From Hydrogenophilales bacterium (GTDB taxonomy: Bacteria; Pseudomonadota; Gammaproteobacteria; Burkholderiales; Thiobacillaceae): a DNA stretch of 64,000 bases. Below the pieces are notes generated by a model. It saw only the letters and a program-made list of their open reading frames with translations, had not been told where the DNA came from and ran no database searches. Made by a program: the position numbers and the translations under genes. The DNA lies in NCBI GenBank assembly GCA_016703155.1, contig JADJCP010000008.1:62001-126000 (forward strand). The letters run 5' to 3'. Positions 43,080-51,760 of the stretch are shown in pieces. How positions within the stretch are numbered: the stretch's first letter is position 1; each line of letters starts with the position of its first letter.

Positions 43080-44072
43080 ATGGCTAAGGCAACTTCTTCG
43101 GATACTAAGAGGGAAGCACAATTTAATCCCGACGAGGCGCGGCAGATGCTCAAGGAGTTTCTGACCGCCGATGTGGACGTGCCAGAGACGCATCCGCTCT
43201 ATCCGCTCTACTTGCAGTTGTTGGCCTGGGAGGAACGCCATGAGGAATTGAAGCGCGAGTACGCCGGCAAACTCGGGGCGGATAAGGGAATCAGTCGTGA
43301 TGAGGCGCGATCCATTCTCAGCATGGGTCCATTGGATTCCGATGACGATTACATGTTGGTCCATACCATGCAGGCACAGCGCTTGTTCATGGGTAGAGGG
43401 CGTGACCCAGAGGGGCGGATAACTCGAATACCGGGTGCCAAAAACGTGGGCTCTGCCTTGCGGAATTTGTGGCTGTTGTCGGGTCAGGATAACCCCTACG
43501 CAGACTGGATGCTGATCCTGTCGGAGCTGGAGTTGGGGGATTTGATTCGTAACTTGCAGAGGGCGGTGAGTGATGCACGCTCAGAGATCAAAGCCATGGA
43601 GGATTCCGGCATCTTTCTATCAATCCTACGTAACAGGAATCCAACCAAGGTTTCTCTTGGTTTTCGATCACCGTATGGCTACATGATTTCCAAGTTGGTT
43701 ATGGAGTTCGACATGTTTATTCGGGTCGTCAAAACGCTGACGGCTAGGAATCTCATTACGGCCGATAGGGAACGGGTAATGATTAATGAACGGGCACGTC
43801 CAATGCGCGCGTCCTTCGACCGTATCTTGAGAAACAATAATGTCTTGCAAGTGCCGGCTTACGCTTCCCTGACACGGGCAGATATCAAGAATCCCCGATC
43901 AAAGGACACGAAAGATCGTGTCTTAGCGCTTGCGGAAATTTGGCCGGGTCTGCCGGCCGAGGTATTGGATCGTAGCAAGTTACCCAACAACGCGAAGCCG
44001 TTGCGACGTGCCCCTCTTCGTGAAGCGCTGGCGAACGAAATCAAAACCGCAGACGAAGGTGATTTGCTCTGA
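43080..44072 (+). CDS. ICE protein of the PFL_4669 family (TIGR03761)
   Basis: 330-aa protein. Family features include HPLYPLYLQLLAWEERHEEL, RIPGAKNVGSALRNLWLLS and SLGFRSPYGYMISKLV. Conserved in PFGI-1-class ICEs next to DUF3158 and ssb; role unknown, perhaps in DNA processing. Downstream of the palindromic repeats that may regulate it. Confidence 0.8.
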   Translation: MAKATSSDTKREAQFNPDEARQMLKEFLTADVDVPETHPLYPLYLQLLAWEERHEELKREYAGKLGADKGISRDEARSILSMGPLDSDDDYMLVHTMQAQRLFMGRGRDPEGRITRIPGAKNVGSALRNLWLLSGQDNPYADWMLILSELELGDLIRNLQRAVSDARSEIKAMEDSGIFLSILRNRNPTKVSLGFRSPYGYMISKLVMEFDMFIRVVKTLTARNLITADRERVMINERARPMRASFDRILRNNNVLQVPAYASLTRADIKNPRSKDTKDRVLALAEIWPGLPAEVLDRSKLPNNAKPLRRAPLREALANEIKTADEGDLL

Positions 44073-44119
44073 CAGGTAGGTATTGAAAGGGTTGTATTCA
44101 GTCGGTAGGAGGTATCGGT

Positions 44120-44623
44120 ATGGCGTTGGGTAGCTTTGGCGTTGGGCTACCGGTTGGTAGTTCAAAGGGTGTTAAGGGTAAGGGACGCGAGCGCGTGCCC
44201 GCGCCTATGGGCGATGGGCAGGCAAATGATTCGACGAGCGATGCCGAGCGCATGGTGCAGTTGTGGACTGCCGAGGATGCGGCTGCGGCAATCCAATCCA
44301 GTGGCCGCACGGTGATGGCGCTGACCAGGATGCTGCAAGCCATCCATGACGAAATGGCGCAGCTTTGTCAGAAAACACGGGGCAGCAATGGGGTCGGGTT
44401 GCAGTTGACGATTCAACGGCGCACCTCCGGCGCCGTCTCGCTGCGCTGGAAGACATCGAATCAATGCACCCTGTCCGCCGAGGCGCTGGCGCAGAGGCTT
44501 TCCGCGTTGCCGCCCGATGCACAACGCTGGTATGCGGAACTGGATCAACAAGCTCGCTGGACGAATACCAAAGAACGGCTGGTGCGACATGCGCGCCAGG
44601 TGATGCGCGATCTCTACGCGTAG
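44120..44623 (+). CDS. DUF3158-family ICE protein
   Basis: 167 aa. The start ALGSFGVGLPVGSSKGVKGK is Gly/Ser-rich, followed by an all-alpha region (AAIQSSGRTVMALTRMLQAI, EALAQRLSALPPDAQRWYAE). Position between PFL_4669 and ssb matches DUF3158 in related elements. Confidence 0.65.
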   Translation: MALGSFGVGLPVGSSKGVKGKGRERVPAPMGDGQANDSTSDAERMVQLWTAEDAAAAIQSSGRTVMALTRMLQAIHDEMAQLCQKTRGSNGVGLQLTIQRRTSGAVSLRWKTSNQCTLSAEALAQRLSALPPDAQRWYAELDQQARWTNTKERLVRHARQVMRDLYA

Positions 44624-44672
44624 AGGACTGAGTAGTTTCTATGACCGTTGTTGACTAGATAGGAGGTTTGAA

Positions 44673-45068
44673 ATGCCAAATGAATTCCGTGGAACAGGCA
44701 ACCTGGGCGCTGCGCCTATCCTCAAGCACGTGATGGTGAAGGGGGAGGATCAAGCGGTATGCGAGCTACGAGTTTTCTTCGACGAGTACAGCCGCGATGA
44801 CAAGGGAGAGTTTCAGCAAAGTGGTGGCTTCTGGCTGACCGGTTCGGTATGGGGACGGCGAGCTGAGTCGACATCCAACCTGTTGCGCAAGGGGGCCCGG
44901 GTACGTGTCGAGGGTCGCTTGCGCGAAGAGACCTGGGAGGATAGGGAAACCGGCGAACAGAGAGCCGAGTTCCGGCTGTCGATTGACGACATCTACCTGG
45001 CCCTGTCACGTATCGAGTCGGTGCAATTCCGGGAGAAGGCTGGCGCTGCCGAGGATGTCCCAGCCTAA
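44673..45068 (+). CDS. ssb: Single-stranded DNA-binding protein of the ICE
   Basis: 131-aa OB-fold SSB of the mobile-element type: N-terminal FRGTGNLGAAPILKHV, strands FWLTGSVWGRRAE and the VRVEGRLREETWED loop. It lacks the usual acidic DDDIPF tail. AGGAGG precedes the ATG. In relatives DUF3577 follows; here about 13 kb intervene. Confidence 0.85.
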   Translation: MPNEFRGTGNLGAAPILKHVMVKGEDQAVCELRVFFDEYSRDDKGEFQQSGGFWLTGSVWGRRAESTSNLLRKGARVRVEGRLREETWEDRETGEQRAEFRLSIDDIYLALSRIESVQFREKAGAAEDVPA

Positions 45069-45240
45069 TGGGCCAGGAAACATCAAGAGCGGCGAGAAGT
45101 AGCCCTGGAACGGCTATTTCCCGCCTGACCATCACTCGACTACAAGGAATCGTGCAATGGCTTTTTGGAATTATCCCAAGTGCCGTGAAGGGGGAACGGA
45201 TGCCCTGTCATGAACGAAAAAGCTGCGCAAACATGATCCG

Positions 45241-45552
45241 TTGTCCGAGGCCGTGGTGTATCGGCTGAAGCGTGACACGCTGATGGTTCTGGCCAGGATG
45301 AATCAAGGCTTGTTTGATCCGGACTTATTGCGCCGCCACATCGTCTTCATTCAACATCAATTGGTGATGGCCGCGATCCGCGATCCGGCGATCTCGTCGG
45401 AGATTAAAACCGCCCTATTGGCCTTCCAGGACAAGACTGTGCGGGACTCGATTGAAGACCGACGCGGCGCGAAGCGTCGGGTGCCACGCGAGACAGCCCC
45501 GCCTAAACACCAGAATCGAACGCCGCTGTCGATGGTGCGGAATTCCGCATGA
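45241..45552 (+). CDS. Unknown ICE protein, uncertain start
   Basis: About 103 residues (SEAVVYRLKRDTLMVLARMNQGLF..., IVFIQHQLVMAAIRD). Only a TTG is available as a start here. Upstream in the same frame an ATG at 45157 reads MAFWNYPKCREGGTDALS before a TGA, then KKLRKHDPLSEA, so the gene may be longer and carry a nonsense codon. Not recognised. Confidence 0.5.
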   Translation: MSEAVVYRLKRDTLMVLARMNQGLFDPDLLRRHIVFIQHQLVMAAIRDPAISSEIKTALLAFQDKTVRDSIEDRRGAKRRVPRETAPPKHQNRTPLSMVRNSA

Positions 45553-45601
45553 AACTCGGGAATGCCCAGCGCCTGGGCACTTCTTTCCGTGAAGGAGAGA
45601 G

Positions 45602-45844
45602 ATGATGCTGTCGCAGAGTCAGGTTCAATCACAGTTGAATGCCTTAGTCATGGATCTGGTGCAGGAGTCACGCGCCAACCGGAGGGTGGCCGAGGCCTCT
45701 TTCGGTCGCTACCGAGTGACGGCCGTCTGCCGTATCAATGGCATCCGTGTGCAGCTATTCGAGGGGGGTAGTCTGCTCGACGTAGCTTGGCGTCAGGCCG
45801 ATCCGGATGGGGCGATTGATATTGCCGGCGGAGTAAATCCGTAG
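45602..45844 (+). CDS. Small ICE protein of unknown function
   Basis: 80 residues (MMLSQSQVQSQLNALVMDLV..., FGRYRVTAVCRINGIRVQLF). GGAGAGAG lies just before the ATG pair at 45602/45605. No domain recognised; a compact alpha-beta protein by composition. Confidence 0.6.
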   Translation: MMLSQSQVQSQLNALVMDLVQESRANRRVAEASFGRYRVTAVCRINGIRVQLFEGGSLLDVAWRQADPDGAIDIAGGVNP

Positions 45845-45875
45845 AAATTTGGCGGTAAAGGATTGTGGTTGCCTG

Positions 45876-46034
45876 ATGACAAAGGCAGACCAGTTGGTCT
45901 GGTCAACTCGGTTTGCTGCCGTTCGGCTTCAGCATTACTGCTTGGCTGCAGCCGACCCGGAGCGGACCGATGATAGGGTGCGAAGGCTACGGCGGGTAGT
46001 GGTAAGGGACGATTTGTTCGCATTCAGACGCTGA
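45876..46034 (+). CDS. Small basic ORF at the edge of the cargo
   Basis: 52 residues (MTKADQLVWSTRFAAVRLQH...), Arg-rich C-terminus. An upstream TTG at 45849 is an alternative. Weakly supported; may be a truncated gene. Confidence 0.35.
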   Translation: MTKADQLVWSTRFAAVRLQHYCLAAADPERTDDRVRRLRRVVVRDDLFAFRR

Positions 46035-46115
46035 GTGCCCGTCGTTGGGTAATCCCCCTAAAAACCACCGCAATCAGAAGTAGAATTTTCTCCAAACCCG
46101 ACGAGGAAGTTTTAC

Positions 46116-46157
46116 ATGAAGCGATCCAGATTCACCGACAGTCAGATCATTGCCTAG
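46116..46157 (+). pseudogene. IS3-family transposase OrfA remnant
   Basis: MKRSRFTDSQIIA, the conserved beginning of IS3-family OrfA, preceded by an AGGAAG ribosome site and stopped by TAG after 13 codons. Upstream CCCCCTAAAAACC resembles an IS end. Nothing else of the IS is recognisable, so it is a scar marking the left edge of the cargo. Confidence 0.7.
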
Positions 46158-46282
46158 TGGTTGCCCAGCTGCGGGAACTCCGCTTGGACATCGAGCGGTG
46201 CGTGTTTTATGCCCCTGCCTGATTTGTGAAGTGGGACATCAATGAAGCAGCCTATGCCGACGCTGTGTAAAATACCCAAGCC

Positions 46283-47560
46283 ATGTCCCATCGTGCGTCA
46301 TACCCCCTTGTCAGCGTACTGATCCCTGCCTATAACCACGAAGCTTATGTGACCCAGGCGATTAAAAGCGTTTTGGGTCAGACTTATCCGAATCTTGAAC
46401 TCATCGTCATTGACGATGCATCTTCGGACGGGACTTGGGCCGCTATTCAGTCGGTATCTGACCCGCGCTTGCGGGTGCTGCGACACGATATCAACCAGGG
46501 CTCACATACCACTCTGAATACGTGCTTGGCCATGGCTCGCGGCGAGTATCTGGCCATCCTTAATTCCGATGATGTTTTCATGCCGAAGCGAATCGAGTCT
46601 TGCCTGGGTCTGCTGGCCTCTGATCAGGCGGATCTGGTCGGCACCGATATCCGACTGTTGGATCAGGCGGGAAATAGGTTGAATACGCATTGGTGGTTGG
46701 ATGCTTTCAGTGCGTTAAAGGCAGTTCATAATTCGCAGGGCGATTGGGTAGCAACGCTTCTCGCTGGCAATGTTTTCATGACGACGTCGAACTTCGTCTT
46801 TGGGCGCACTTGGCTTGAGCAGGTGGGAGCTTTCGGTGACTGGCGATATGTACCGGATTACGAGTGGCTGCTCCGGGGGTGCGCCCGAGGTTGCCGCCTG
46901 GCTTGGCTGGACACGCCGCTTTTGGAGTACCGGCTTCATGAAGGTAATACCATTTCCGAGAGCCCGCTGAAGGCCAACCAGGAGTGCGCTGCACTGCTAC
47001 GCCAATACCTGCCTGTGCTAGCGGGCGACTCTGCACTGAGCCAGGTGCGTCTTCAGGCCTTGGTATCGCAGTGGGCGCGTATAGAAAAGTACATAGTGGA
47101 GATCGAGGATGCCCTGCGGCATCATGCTCTTGTGAGTAAGGAAACTGAGTTGTTTGCCCTGATCCGGGAGCGGGACGCCTGGGTTGCCGAGCGGGATGCC
47201 TGGATCGAGCAGCGCGACGGGGCAATTCGCGAGTTGGAGGCAGCCGTCCGGGGCCGGGATGGTTGGGTGGCCGACCGGGACAGCTGGATAGCCGAGCGGG
47301 ATGTCTGGATCGAGCAGCGCGACCGGGTCGTCCGCGAGTTGGAGGTGGCCGTCCGGGACCGGGATAGCTGGGTGGCCGACCGGGACAGCTGGATAGCCGA
47401 GCGCGATGCCGTCATTGCTGACCTGGACGTTCGTTTGAGTGTGTGCGAAGTTCAAAATACTCGACTGATGCGCAGTCGAGCATATCGGCTGGGTCGCCTG
47501 ATCACAGCCCCAGCGCGCTGGTTGCAGGCGCTGTTGACTGGAGTTTCGACTAAAACATGA
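46283..47560 (+). CDS. GT2-family glycosyltransferase with a WxxxRD-type repeat tail
   Basis: 425 aa. Residues 1-230 are a GT-A domain: VSVLIPAYNHEAYVTQAIKS, VIDDASSDGTW, the DXD-like ILNSDDVF and DYEWLLRGC acceptor loop. Residues about 290-385 are a repeat region built from RDAWVAERDAWIEQRDGAI-like units; the DNA is repetitive too. The C-terminus is basic (YRLGRLITAPARWLQAL). First gene of the cargo operon; overlaps the next gene by 4 bp. It probably adds sugars to a glycan or protein at the membrane. Confidence 0.85.
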   Translation: MSHRASYPLVSVLIPAYNHEAYVTQAIKSVLGQTYPNLELIVIDDASSDGTWAAIQSVSDPRLRVLRHDINQGSHTTLNTCLAMARGEYLAILNSDDVFMPKRIESCLGLLASDQADLVGTDIRLLDQAGNRLNTHWWLDAFSALKAVHNSQGDWVATLLAGNVFMTTSNFVFGRTWLEQVGAFGDWRYVPDYEWLLRGCARGCRLAWLDTPLLEYRLHEGNTISESPLKANQECAALLRQYLPVLAGDSALSQVRLQALVSQWARIEKYIVEIEDALRHHALVSKETELFALIRERDAWVAERDAWIEQRDGAIRELEAAVRGRDGWVADRDSWIAERDVWIEQRDRVVRELEVAVRDRDSWVADRDSWIAERDAVIADLDVRLSVCEVQNTRLMRSRAYRLGRLITAPARWLQALLTGVSTKT

Positions 47561-49650
47561 AGCGTCCCCATCGCGTGCTGGACTTTGTATCCCTTCGGGC
47601 TTGGCTGGAGGCACGGCTGGGCCAATATGACTGCGTATCCTTCGATGTATTCGATACCCTGCTGGCCCGATGCATCGAGCCGCCGGACGACCTGCAGCGG
47701 CGTGTAGCCCAATTGCTGGCCAGTCGCCTGGGGGATATGAGCGTCGATCACGTGCTGCAATGCCGGCGTGATGTGGAATGGGAGCTGCGGCGGGCAGCCC
47801 TGTTGGAAGGGCAGGACCACGAGTGCCATTTTGATCCCCTGGTGGAAGGCTGGGTGACCCGCTTGACCGGTAGTCCGGAGCCGGAATTGATTCGTTTCGT
47901 CCATGATACGGAGCGGACTTTGGAGACCTTGGCCCTGTTCGCCAAACCCGGTGTGCACGCGTTGCTGGACTGGTTGAAGTCCAAGGGCTTAAGGGTGATC
48001 GCGGTCTCGGACATGTACCTGAGTCACGACCATGTGATGGCCTTGCTTGAGGATGCCGGATTGGCTGGGCATGTCGATCAAGCTTACGTGTCTTCAGAAT
48101 TTGGCCTGGGAAAGTATTCTGGTCGTCTCCATGCCAAGGTGCTGGAACTGGAAGGCCTGGCTCCTGAGCGAGTGGTGCACGTGGGGGACAATCTGGTTTC
48201 GGACATGCGCGCCCCTCTGCAACTGGGCATCCAGGGGCTGTTCCTCGATGAGAAACATGAGCGTTTGCGACGCAGAAAACAGACCCTTTCCGCCGAAATG
48301 GCCCGGGTAGGCGGCATGTGGCCGGGCCGACGCTTTTTCGAGATCGTGGACTTCCGAATGGAGCATGATCCCGCCTGCCAGGAGGCCTTCGAGGATTTTT
48401 ATCATTACTACGGCGCCCACGTGCTGGGCCCGGCCTTTAGTACCTTCCTCATGGGCCTGTTGGAGAAATTCAAGGACGTAAAGCCGGAAAAAGTCTTCTT
48501 CCTAGCCCGCGATGGTTACCTGTTCGAGAAGCTCTATGCCCGCTGGAGGGAACTGGAGCCCAATGGCATGCAGAACTGGCCCGAGCCCGTCTATGTCTAT
48601 GCATCGCGTCGTGTGGTGGCCTCGGCGTCCGTAGCAGAAGGACTCAGCCCCGATCAGGCTCAGGTGGCCTTTTACAATCCAAAACAACAAGGTTTGCTAT
48701 CCGTTCTCAAGACCTTCGGCCTACCAGCGGCAGACTACGAGGAGGCGGCTCGGGAACATGGCCTGGCAGATATTGCCGAGCCGTTGCATGACTGGCGTGA
48801 TCCTCGATTTCTGGCCTTTCTCGCCGATGACTCGGTCCAGACACGGATAAAATCCTTCGGCGAGGCCGCACGGGAGCGCCTGCAAGGCTACTTCGAGCAA
48901 CATGGATTTTTCGAATGTACTCGGGTCGCACTTGTGGACATAGGCTGGAACGGCACGATCCAAAAGTTTCTGCGCGACAGCTTCGAGAGTCGTCCGGACT
49001 ACCCGGATGTCCACGGCTGGTACTTCGCCTTCTTGGGGGCGATTCATGGCGACTTCGGCATGGGTGACCGGATCGAGGGACTCATATTGGATGTCCGGAG
49101 GGGTGACCCCTACGAACGTGCCGTCATGGATTTTGAGGAAATCTTTGAGCAAGGGGCCCGGTCTGGCGAAGCAACCACTCTGGGCTATCGAGATGGTGAA
49201 GGTGGTCGGGTCGAGCCTGTTCTAAAAGGTGATGATGCGCCGGACAGGCAGGGCGAGCTGGCCTGCAATCCTATGATCGATGGTTTCCAGCGGGGCGTCC
49301 TGGATCACCTGGGACATTTTCATGCCGCAACAAAACTCACCGGGTATGGTTTCCAGGATATCAAGCCCTATGTATTGGCGTTGCTGGAACGGGCTGTGGC
49401 CTCCCCCACCCAGGAAGAGGTGGAGCACATCACTCGTCTGGTTCATACCGAAGATTTCGGACATGACCATACCCTGAGCATCTCCCTGGAGCCGGTACGC
49501 TACCTGGACGTGTTCGCCCCCCGCAGTCTATTCCGCAAATTGCGCCATAAACCCTGGAAATTCGCCGCCTTCGCCCACTTCGGGTGGCGCCTGCCGGCCT
49601 GGTTGTTTCGAATGGCCTATTTTCATCTGATCACCAAGCGAGGCTTCTGA
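47557..49650 (+). CDS. Large HAD-superfamily protein
   Basis: 697 aa. The N-terminal half is a HAD domain: nucleophile motif SFDVFDTLLAR, cap region, VIAVSDMYLS and HVGDNLVSDMRAP with the metal-binding Asp pair. A second half of unclear fold contains KVFFLARDGYLFEKLY and VALVDIGWNGTIQKFLRDSF. This type is common in surface-polysaccharide clusters, often near glycosyltransferases. Substrate unknown. Confidence 0.78.
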   Translation: MKRPHRVLDFVSLRAWLEARLGQYDCVSFDVFDTLLARCIEPPDDLQRRVAQLLASRLGDMSVDHVLQCRRDVEWELRRAALLEGQDHECHFDPLVEGWVTRLTGSPEPELIRFVHDTERTLETLALFAKPGVHALLDWLKSKGLRVIAVSDMYLSHDHVMALLEDAGLAGHVDQAYVSSEFGLGKYSGRLHAKVLELEGLAPERVVHVGDNLVSDMRAPLQLGIQGLFLDEKHERLRRRKQTLSAEMARVGGMWPGRRFFEIVDFRMEHDPACQEAFEDFYHYYGAHVLGPAFSTFLMGLLEKFKDVKPEKVFFLARDGYLFEKLYARWRELEPNGMQNWPEPVYVYASRRVVASASVAEGLSPDQAQVAFYNPKQQGLLSVLKTFGLPAADYEEAAREHGLADIAEPLHDWRDPRFLAFLADDSVQTRIKSFGEAARERLQGYFEQHGFFECTRVALVDIGWNGTIQKFLRDSFESRPDYPDVHGWYFAFLGAIHGDFGMGDRIEGLILDVRRGDPYERAVMDFEEIFEQGARSGEATTLGYRDGEGGRVEPVLKGDDAPDRQGELACNPMIDGFQRGVLDHLGHFHAATKLTGYGFQDIKPYVLALLERAVASPTQEEVEHITRLVHTEDFGHDHTLSISLEPVRYLDVFAPRSLFRKLRHKPWKFAAFAHFGWRLPAWLFRMAYFHLITKRGF

Positions 49651-49856
49651 TGCGCCCCGGTCTCACCCTGTCGGTCGGCCGAATCTGGTTCCTGAGCCAG
49701 GCCATCCGGCTGTATTTCAAACCCGGCATGTCCGGTTTTGCGCCGGGCTTTCGCAATTTATTGATTTATGAGTGGAAGCGCTTTTGTCATGCGATATATG
49801 ATCCAGATCGGCTTCGATTCATCCATAGCTTGCTGTCAGTTCCAACAAAAAAATAA
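49650..49856 (+). CDS. 68-aa protein of unknown function
   Basis: MRPGLTLSVGRIWFLSQAIR..., Trp/Tyr- and Arg-rich. Starts within the stop of the previous gene (TGATG), so it is probably translated. It could be a fragment of a larger glycan gene. The 85 bp after it contain no gene. Confidence 0.5.
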   Translation: MRPGLTLSVGRIWFLSQAIRLYFKPGMSGFAPGFRNLLIYEWKRFCHAIYDPDRLRFIHSLLSVPTKK

Positions 49857-49941
49857 CTTCTGCACGCAAGAACACCAACTACCGTGAGCAATTAAGATGG
49901 TAGGAGTTACACCAACAAAGCCACCGTGATCGCCATAATTC

Positions 49942-50811
49942 ATGCATCCATCCCTTAAGCTTCTTCGTCCCCATCAATACTTGAAGAATGGATTTGTGCT
50001 GCTGGGGGTACTGTTTTCAGGTCAATGGTTGGAACCTGTTGTATTGCAGGCCTTCATCGCGTTCATGGCATTTTGTGCCATGTCCAGCGCAGTTTATGTA
50101 CTCAACGATCTTCTAGATATAGAGGCTGATCGTCAGCATCCTGTAAAGCGAAACCGTCCTTTGGCGGCAGGCCAGGTATCCGTTCGGACAGGCTGGTTGT
50201 TGGCGGCAGCCGCGTCACTGCTGGGGATGATGCTGGGCGCTTTGGTCAATGCCTGGGTGCTGGGTTTACTTGTCATTTATGCGTTGATCAATGTGGCTTA
50301 CTCGATCAGGCTTAAGCATGTGGTCGTTCTTGATGTTTTCATAATTTCGGCCGGATTCATGTTGCGTATCCTGGCGGGCACGTCGGGATTGGGCATTGAT
50401 CCTTCATCCTGGCTATTGCTCTGCGGATTTATGCTGACCTTGTTCCTCGGCTTCACCAAACGGCGGTCTGAATTGTTGACCTTGGAGCAGTCCGGTGTAC
50501 ATGATCGCGCCTTGACTCGCCAAGTACTGGATGATTACAGCCCAATTGTCATTGAGCAATTCATGGCAATCAGCGCGGCCTGTACCATTCTTGCTTATGG
50601 ACTGTATACGGTGAGTGAAGATACCGTAGTTCGTCACGGAACAGATGACCTCATTTACAGCTTGCCCTTCGTGGTCTATGGCGTATTTCGCTATATCTAT
50701 CTGTTGCACAGGAAGGGTAAGGGCGGCGATGCCGCCCGGGACCTCAGTGACCCACATATCCTGACCGCACTCCTAGGCTGGTTCATTACTGTCATCTTGG
50801 TCCTGTCATGA
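49942..50811 (+). CDS. UbiA-family polyprenyl-phosphate phosphoribosyltransferase (DPPR-synthase-like)
   Basis: 289 aa, about eight helices. The prenyltransferase metal motifs are NDLLDIEADRQHPVKRNRPLA and the second loop near KRRSELLTLEQ. This subgroup, like mycobacterial Rv3806c, transfers phosphoribose from PRPP to polyprenyl phosphate, the first step to polyprenyl-phosphoryl D-arabinofuranose. The downstream oxidase and reductase support this reading. Confidence 0.85.
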   Translation: MHPSLKLLRPHQYLKNGFVLLGVLFSGQWLEPVVLQAFIAFMAFCAMSSAVYVLNDLLDIEADRQHPVKRNRPLAAGQVSVRTGWLLAAAASLLGMMLGALVNAWVLGLLVIYALINVAYSIRLKHVVVLDVFIISAGFMLRILAGTSGLGIDPSSWLLLCGFMLTLFLGFTKRRSELLTLEQSGVHDRALTRQVLDDYSPIVIEQFMAISAACTILAYGLYTVSEDTVVRHGTDDLIYSLPFVVYGVFRYIYLLHRKGKGGDAARDLSDPHILTALLGWFITVILVLS

Positions 50812-51752
50812 CATTGATGCTGGTTTCGCCGCGCCAGATTCGTCAGCTCGCGCTATCGATTCTGGCTGCTGCAGTGGGCTATTTTCTCTTTGCACTATGG
50901 GGCGGCTGGAGAGATGTTGTCGCTGCCATCGGAGCGGTAGGTGCAGGGGGCGTGGTTGTTGCACTGTTATTGTCGCTGGTGAATTACGGGCTGAGGTTCA
51001 CTCGCTGGCAACTCTATCTTCGACGTCTCGGCCTCGAACTGGCGTGGCAACCAAGCTTGCGCATCTACTTGACGGGTTTTGCATTGACAACGACGCCCGG
51101 TAAAGCCGGGGAGATGCTTCGCGGCCTCTTTCTCAAGCAACATGGGTTGTCCTATAGCCGAGGTGTGGCCGCATTTGTTAGCGAGCGCCTTTCGGATCTG
51201 TTGGCAATCGTATTATTGACCCTGTTGGGCCTCTCGGTGTTGCCCAACGGTCAGAGTTTCATTGGCATCGGGGCGGCAGTAGTGATAGGGGGCGTGCTTG
51301 TCATGGTCTATGGAGGAACCCGCCCCAACCCTCAACTCGAAATCCATACCGGTCGTTTGGCAAGGGGTATCCGGCATGTCCGCGAAATGCTTAATGAGGC
51401 ACGTTTATGCCACAGCCCAAGGCTATTAGTGATCTCAACACTTTTGTCATTGATCGCTTGGTCTGCTGAGGCATGGGCCTTCTATTTGATTCTAAGTTGG
51501 ATAGGTTTTGAGACTGCGTTGGCCTTTGCATTTTCGGTTTACGCTCTGGCCATGCTTGCGGGGGCGCTCAGTTTCTTGCCAGGTGGCCTGGGGGGTGCCG
51601 AGGCCGTGATGACCGGACTGCTTATATGGGCGGGCATGGATAGCCCGCAGGCAATCGCAGCCACCGTAATCACCCGTCTAGCAACGCTATGGTTTGCAGT
51701 CTTGCTCGGTATCATCGCATTGGGCATGCGCTCGACCTCTACTCCTGAGTAA
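50808..51752 (+). CDS. UPF0104/AglD-type membrane protein, candidate lipid-linked sugar flippase
   Basis: 314-aa polytopic protein of the lysylphosphatidylglycerol-synthase TM/UPF0104 group. Motifs: LRFTRWQLYLRRLGLE, TTTPGKAGEMLRGLFLK and SFLPGGLGGAEAVMTGLL. In this operon it may flip the polyprenyl-phosphoryl pentose (inference). ATGA overlap with the previous gene. Confidence 0.75.
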   Translation: MTLMLVSPRQIRQLALSILAAAVGYFLFALWGGWRDVVAAIGAVGAGGVVVALLLSLVNYGLRFTRWQLYLRRLGLELAWQPSLRIYLTGFALTTTPGKAGEMLRGLFLKQHGLSYSRGVAAFVSERLSDLLAIVLLTLLGLSVLPNGQSFIGIGAAVVIGGVLVMVYGGTRPNPQLEIHTGRLARGIRHVREMLNEARLCHSPRLLVISTLLSLIAWSAEAWAFYLILSWIGFETALAFAFSVYALAMLAGALSFLPGGLGGAEAVMTGLLIWAGMDSPQAIAATVITRLATLWFAVLLGIIALGMRSTSTPE

Positions 51753-51760
51753 CCATCACG

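Noticed and set aside
47150..47430. CRISPR-like repetition
   Set aside because: Repeats are contiguous, in frame within a glycosyltransferase gene, and have no spacers of constant length.
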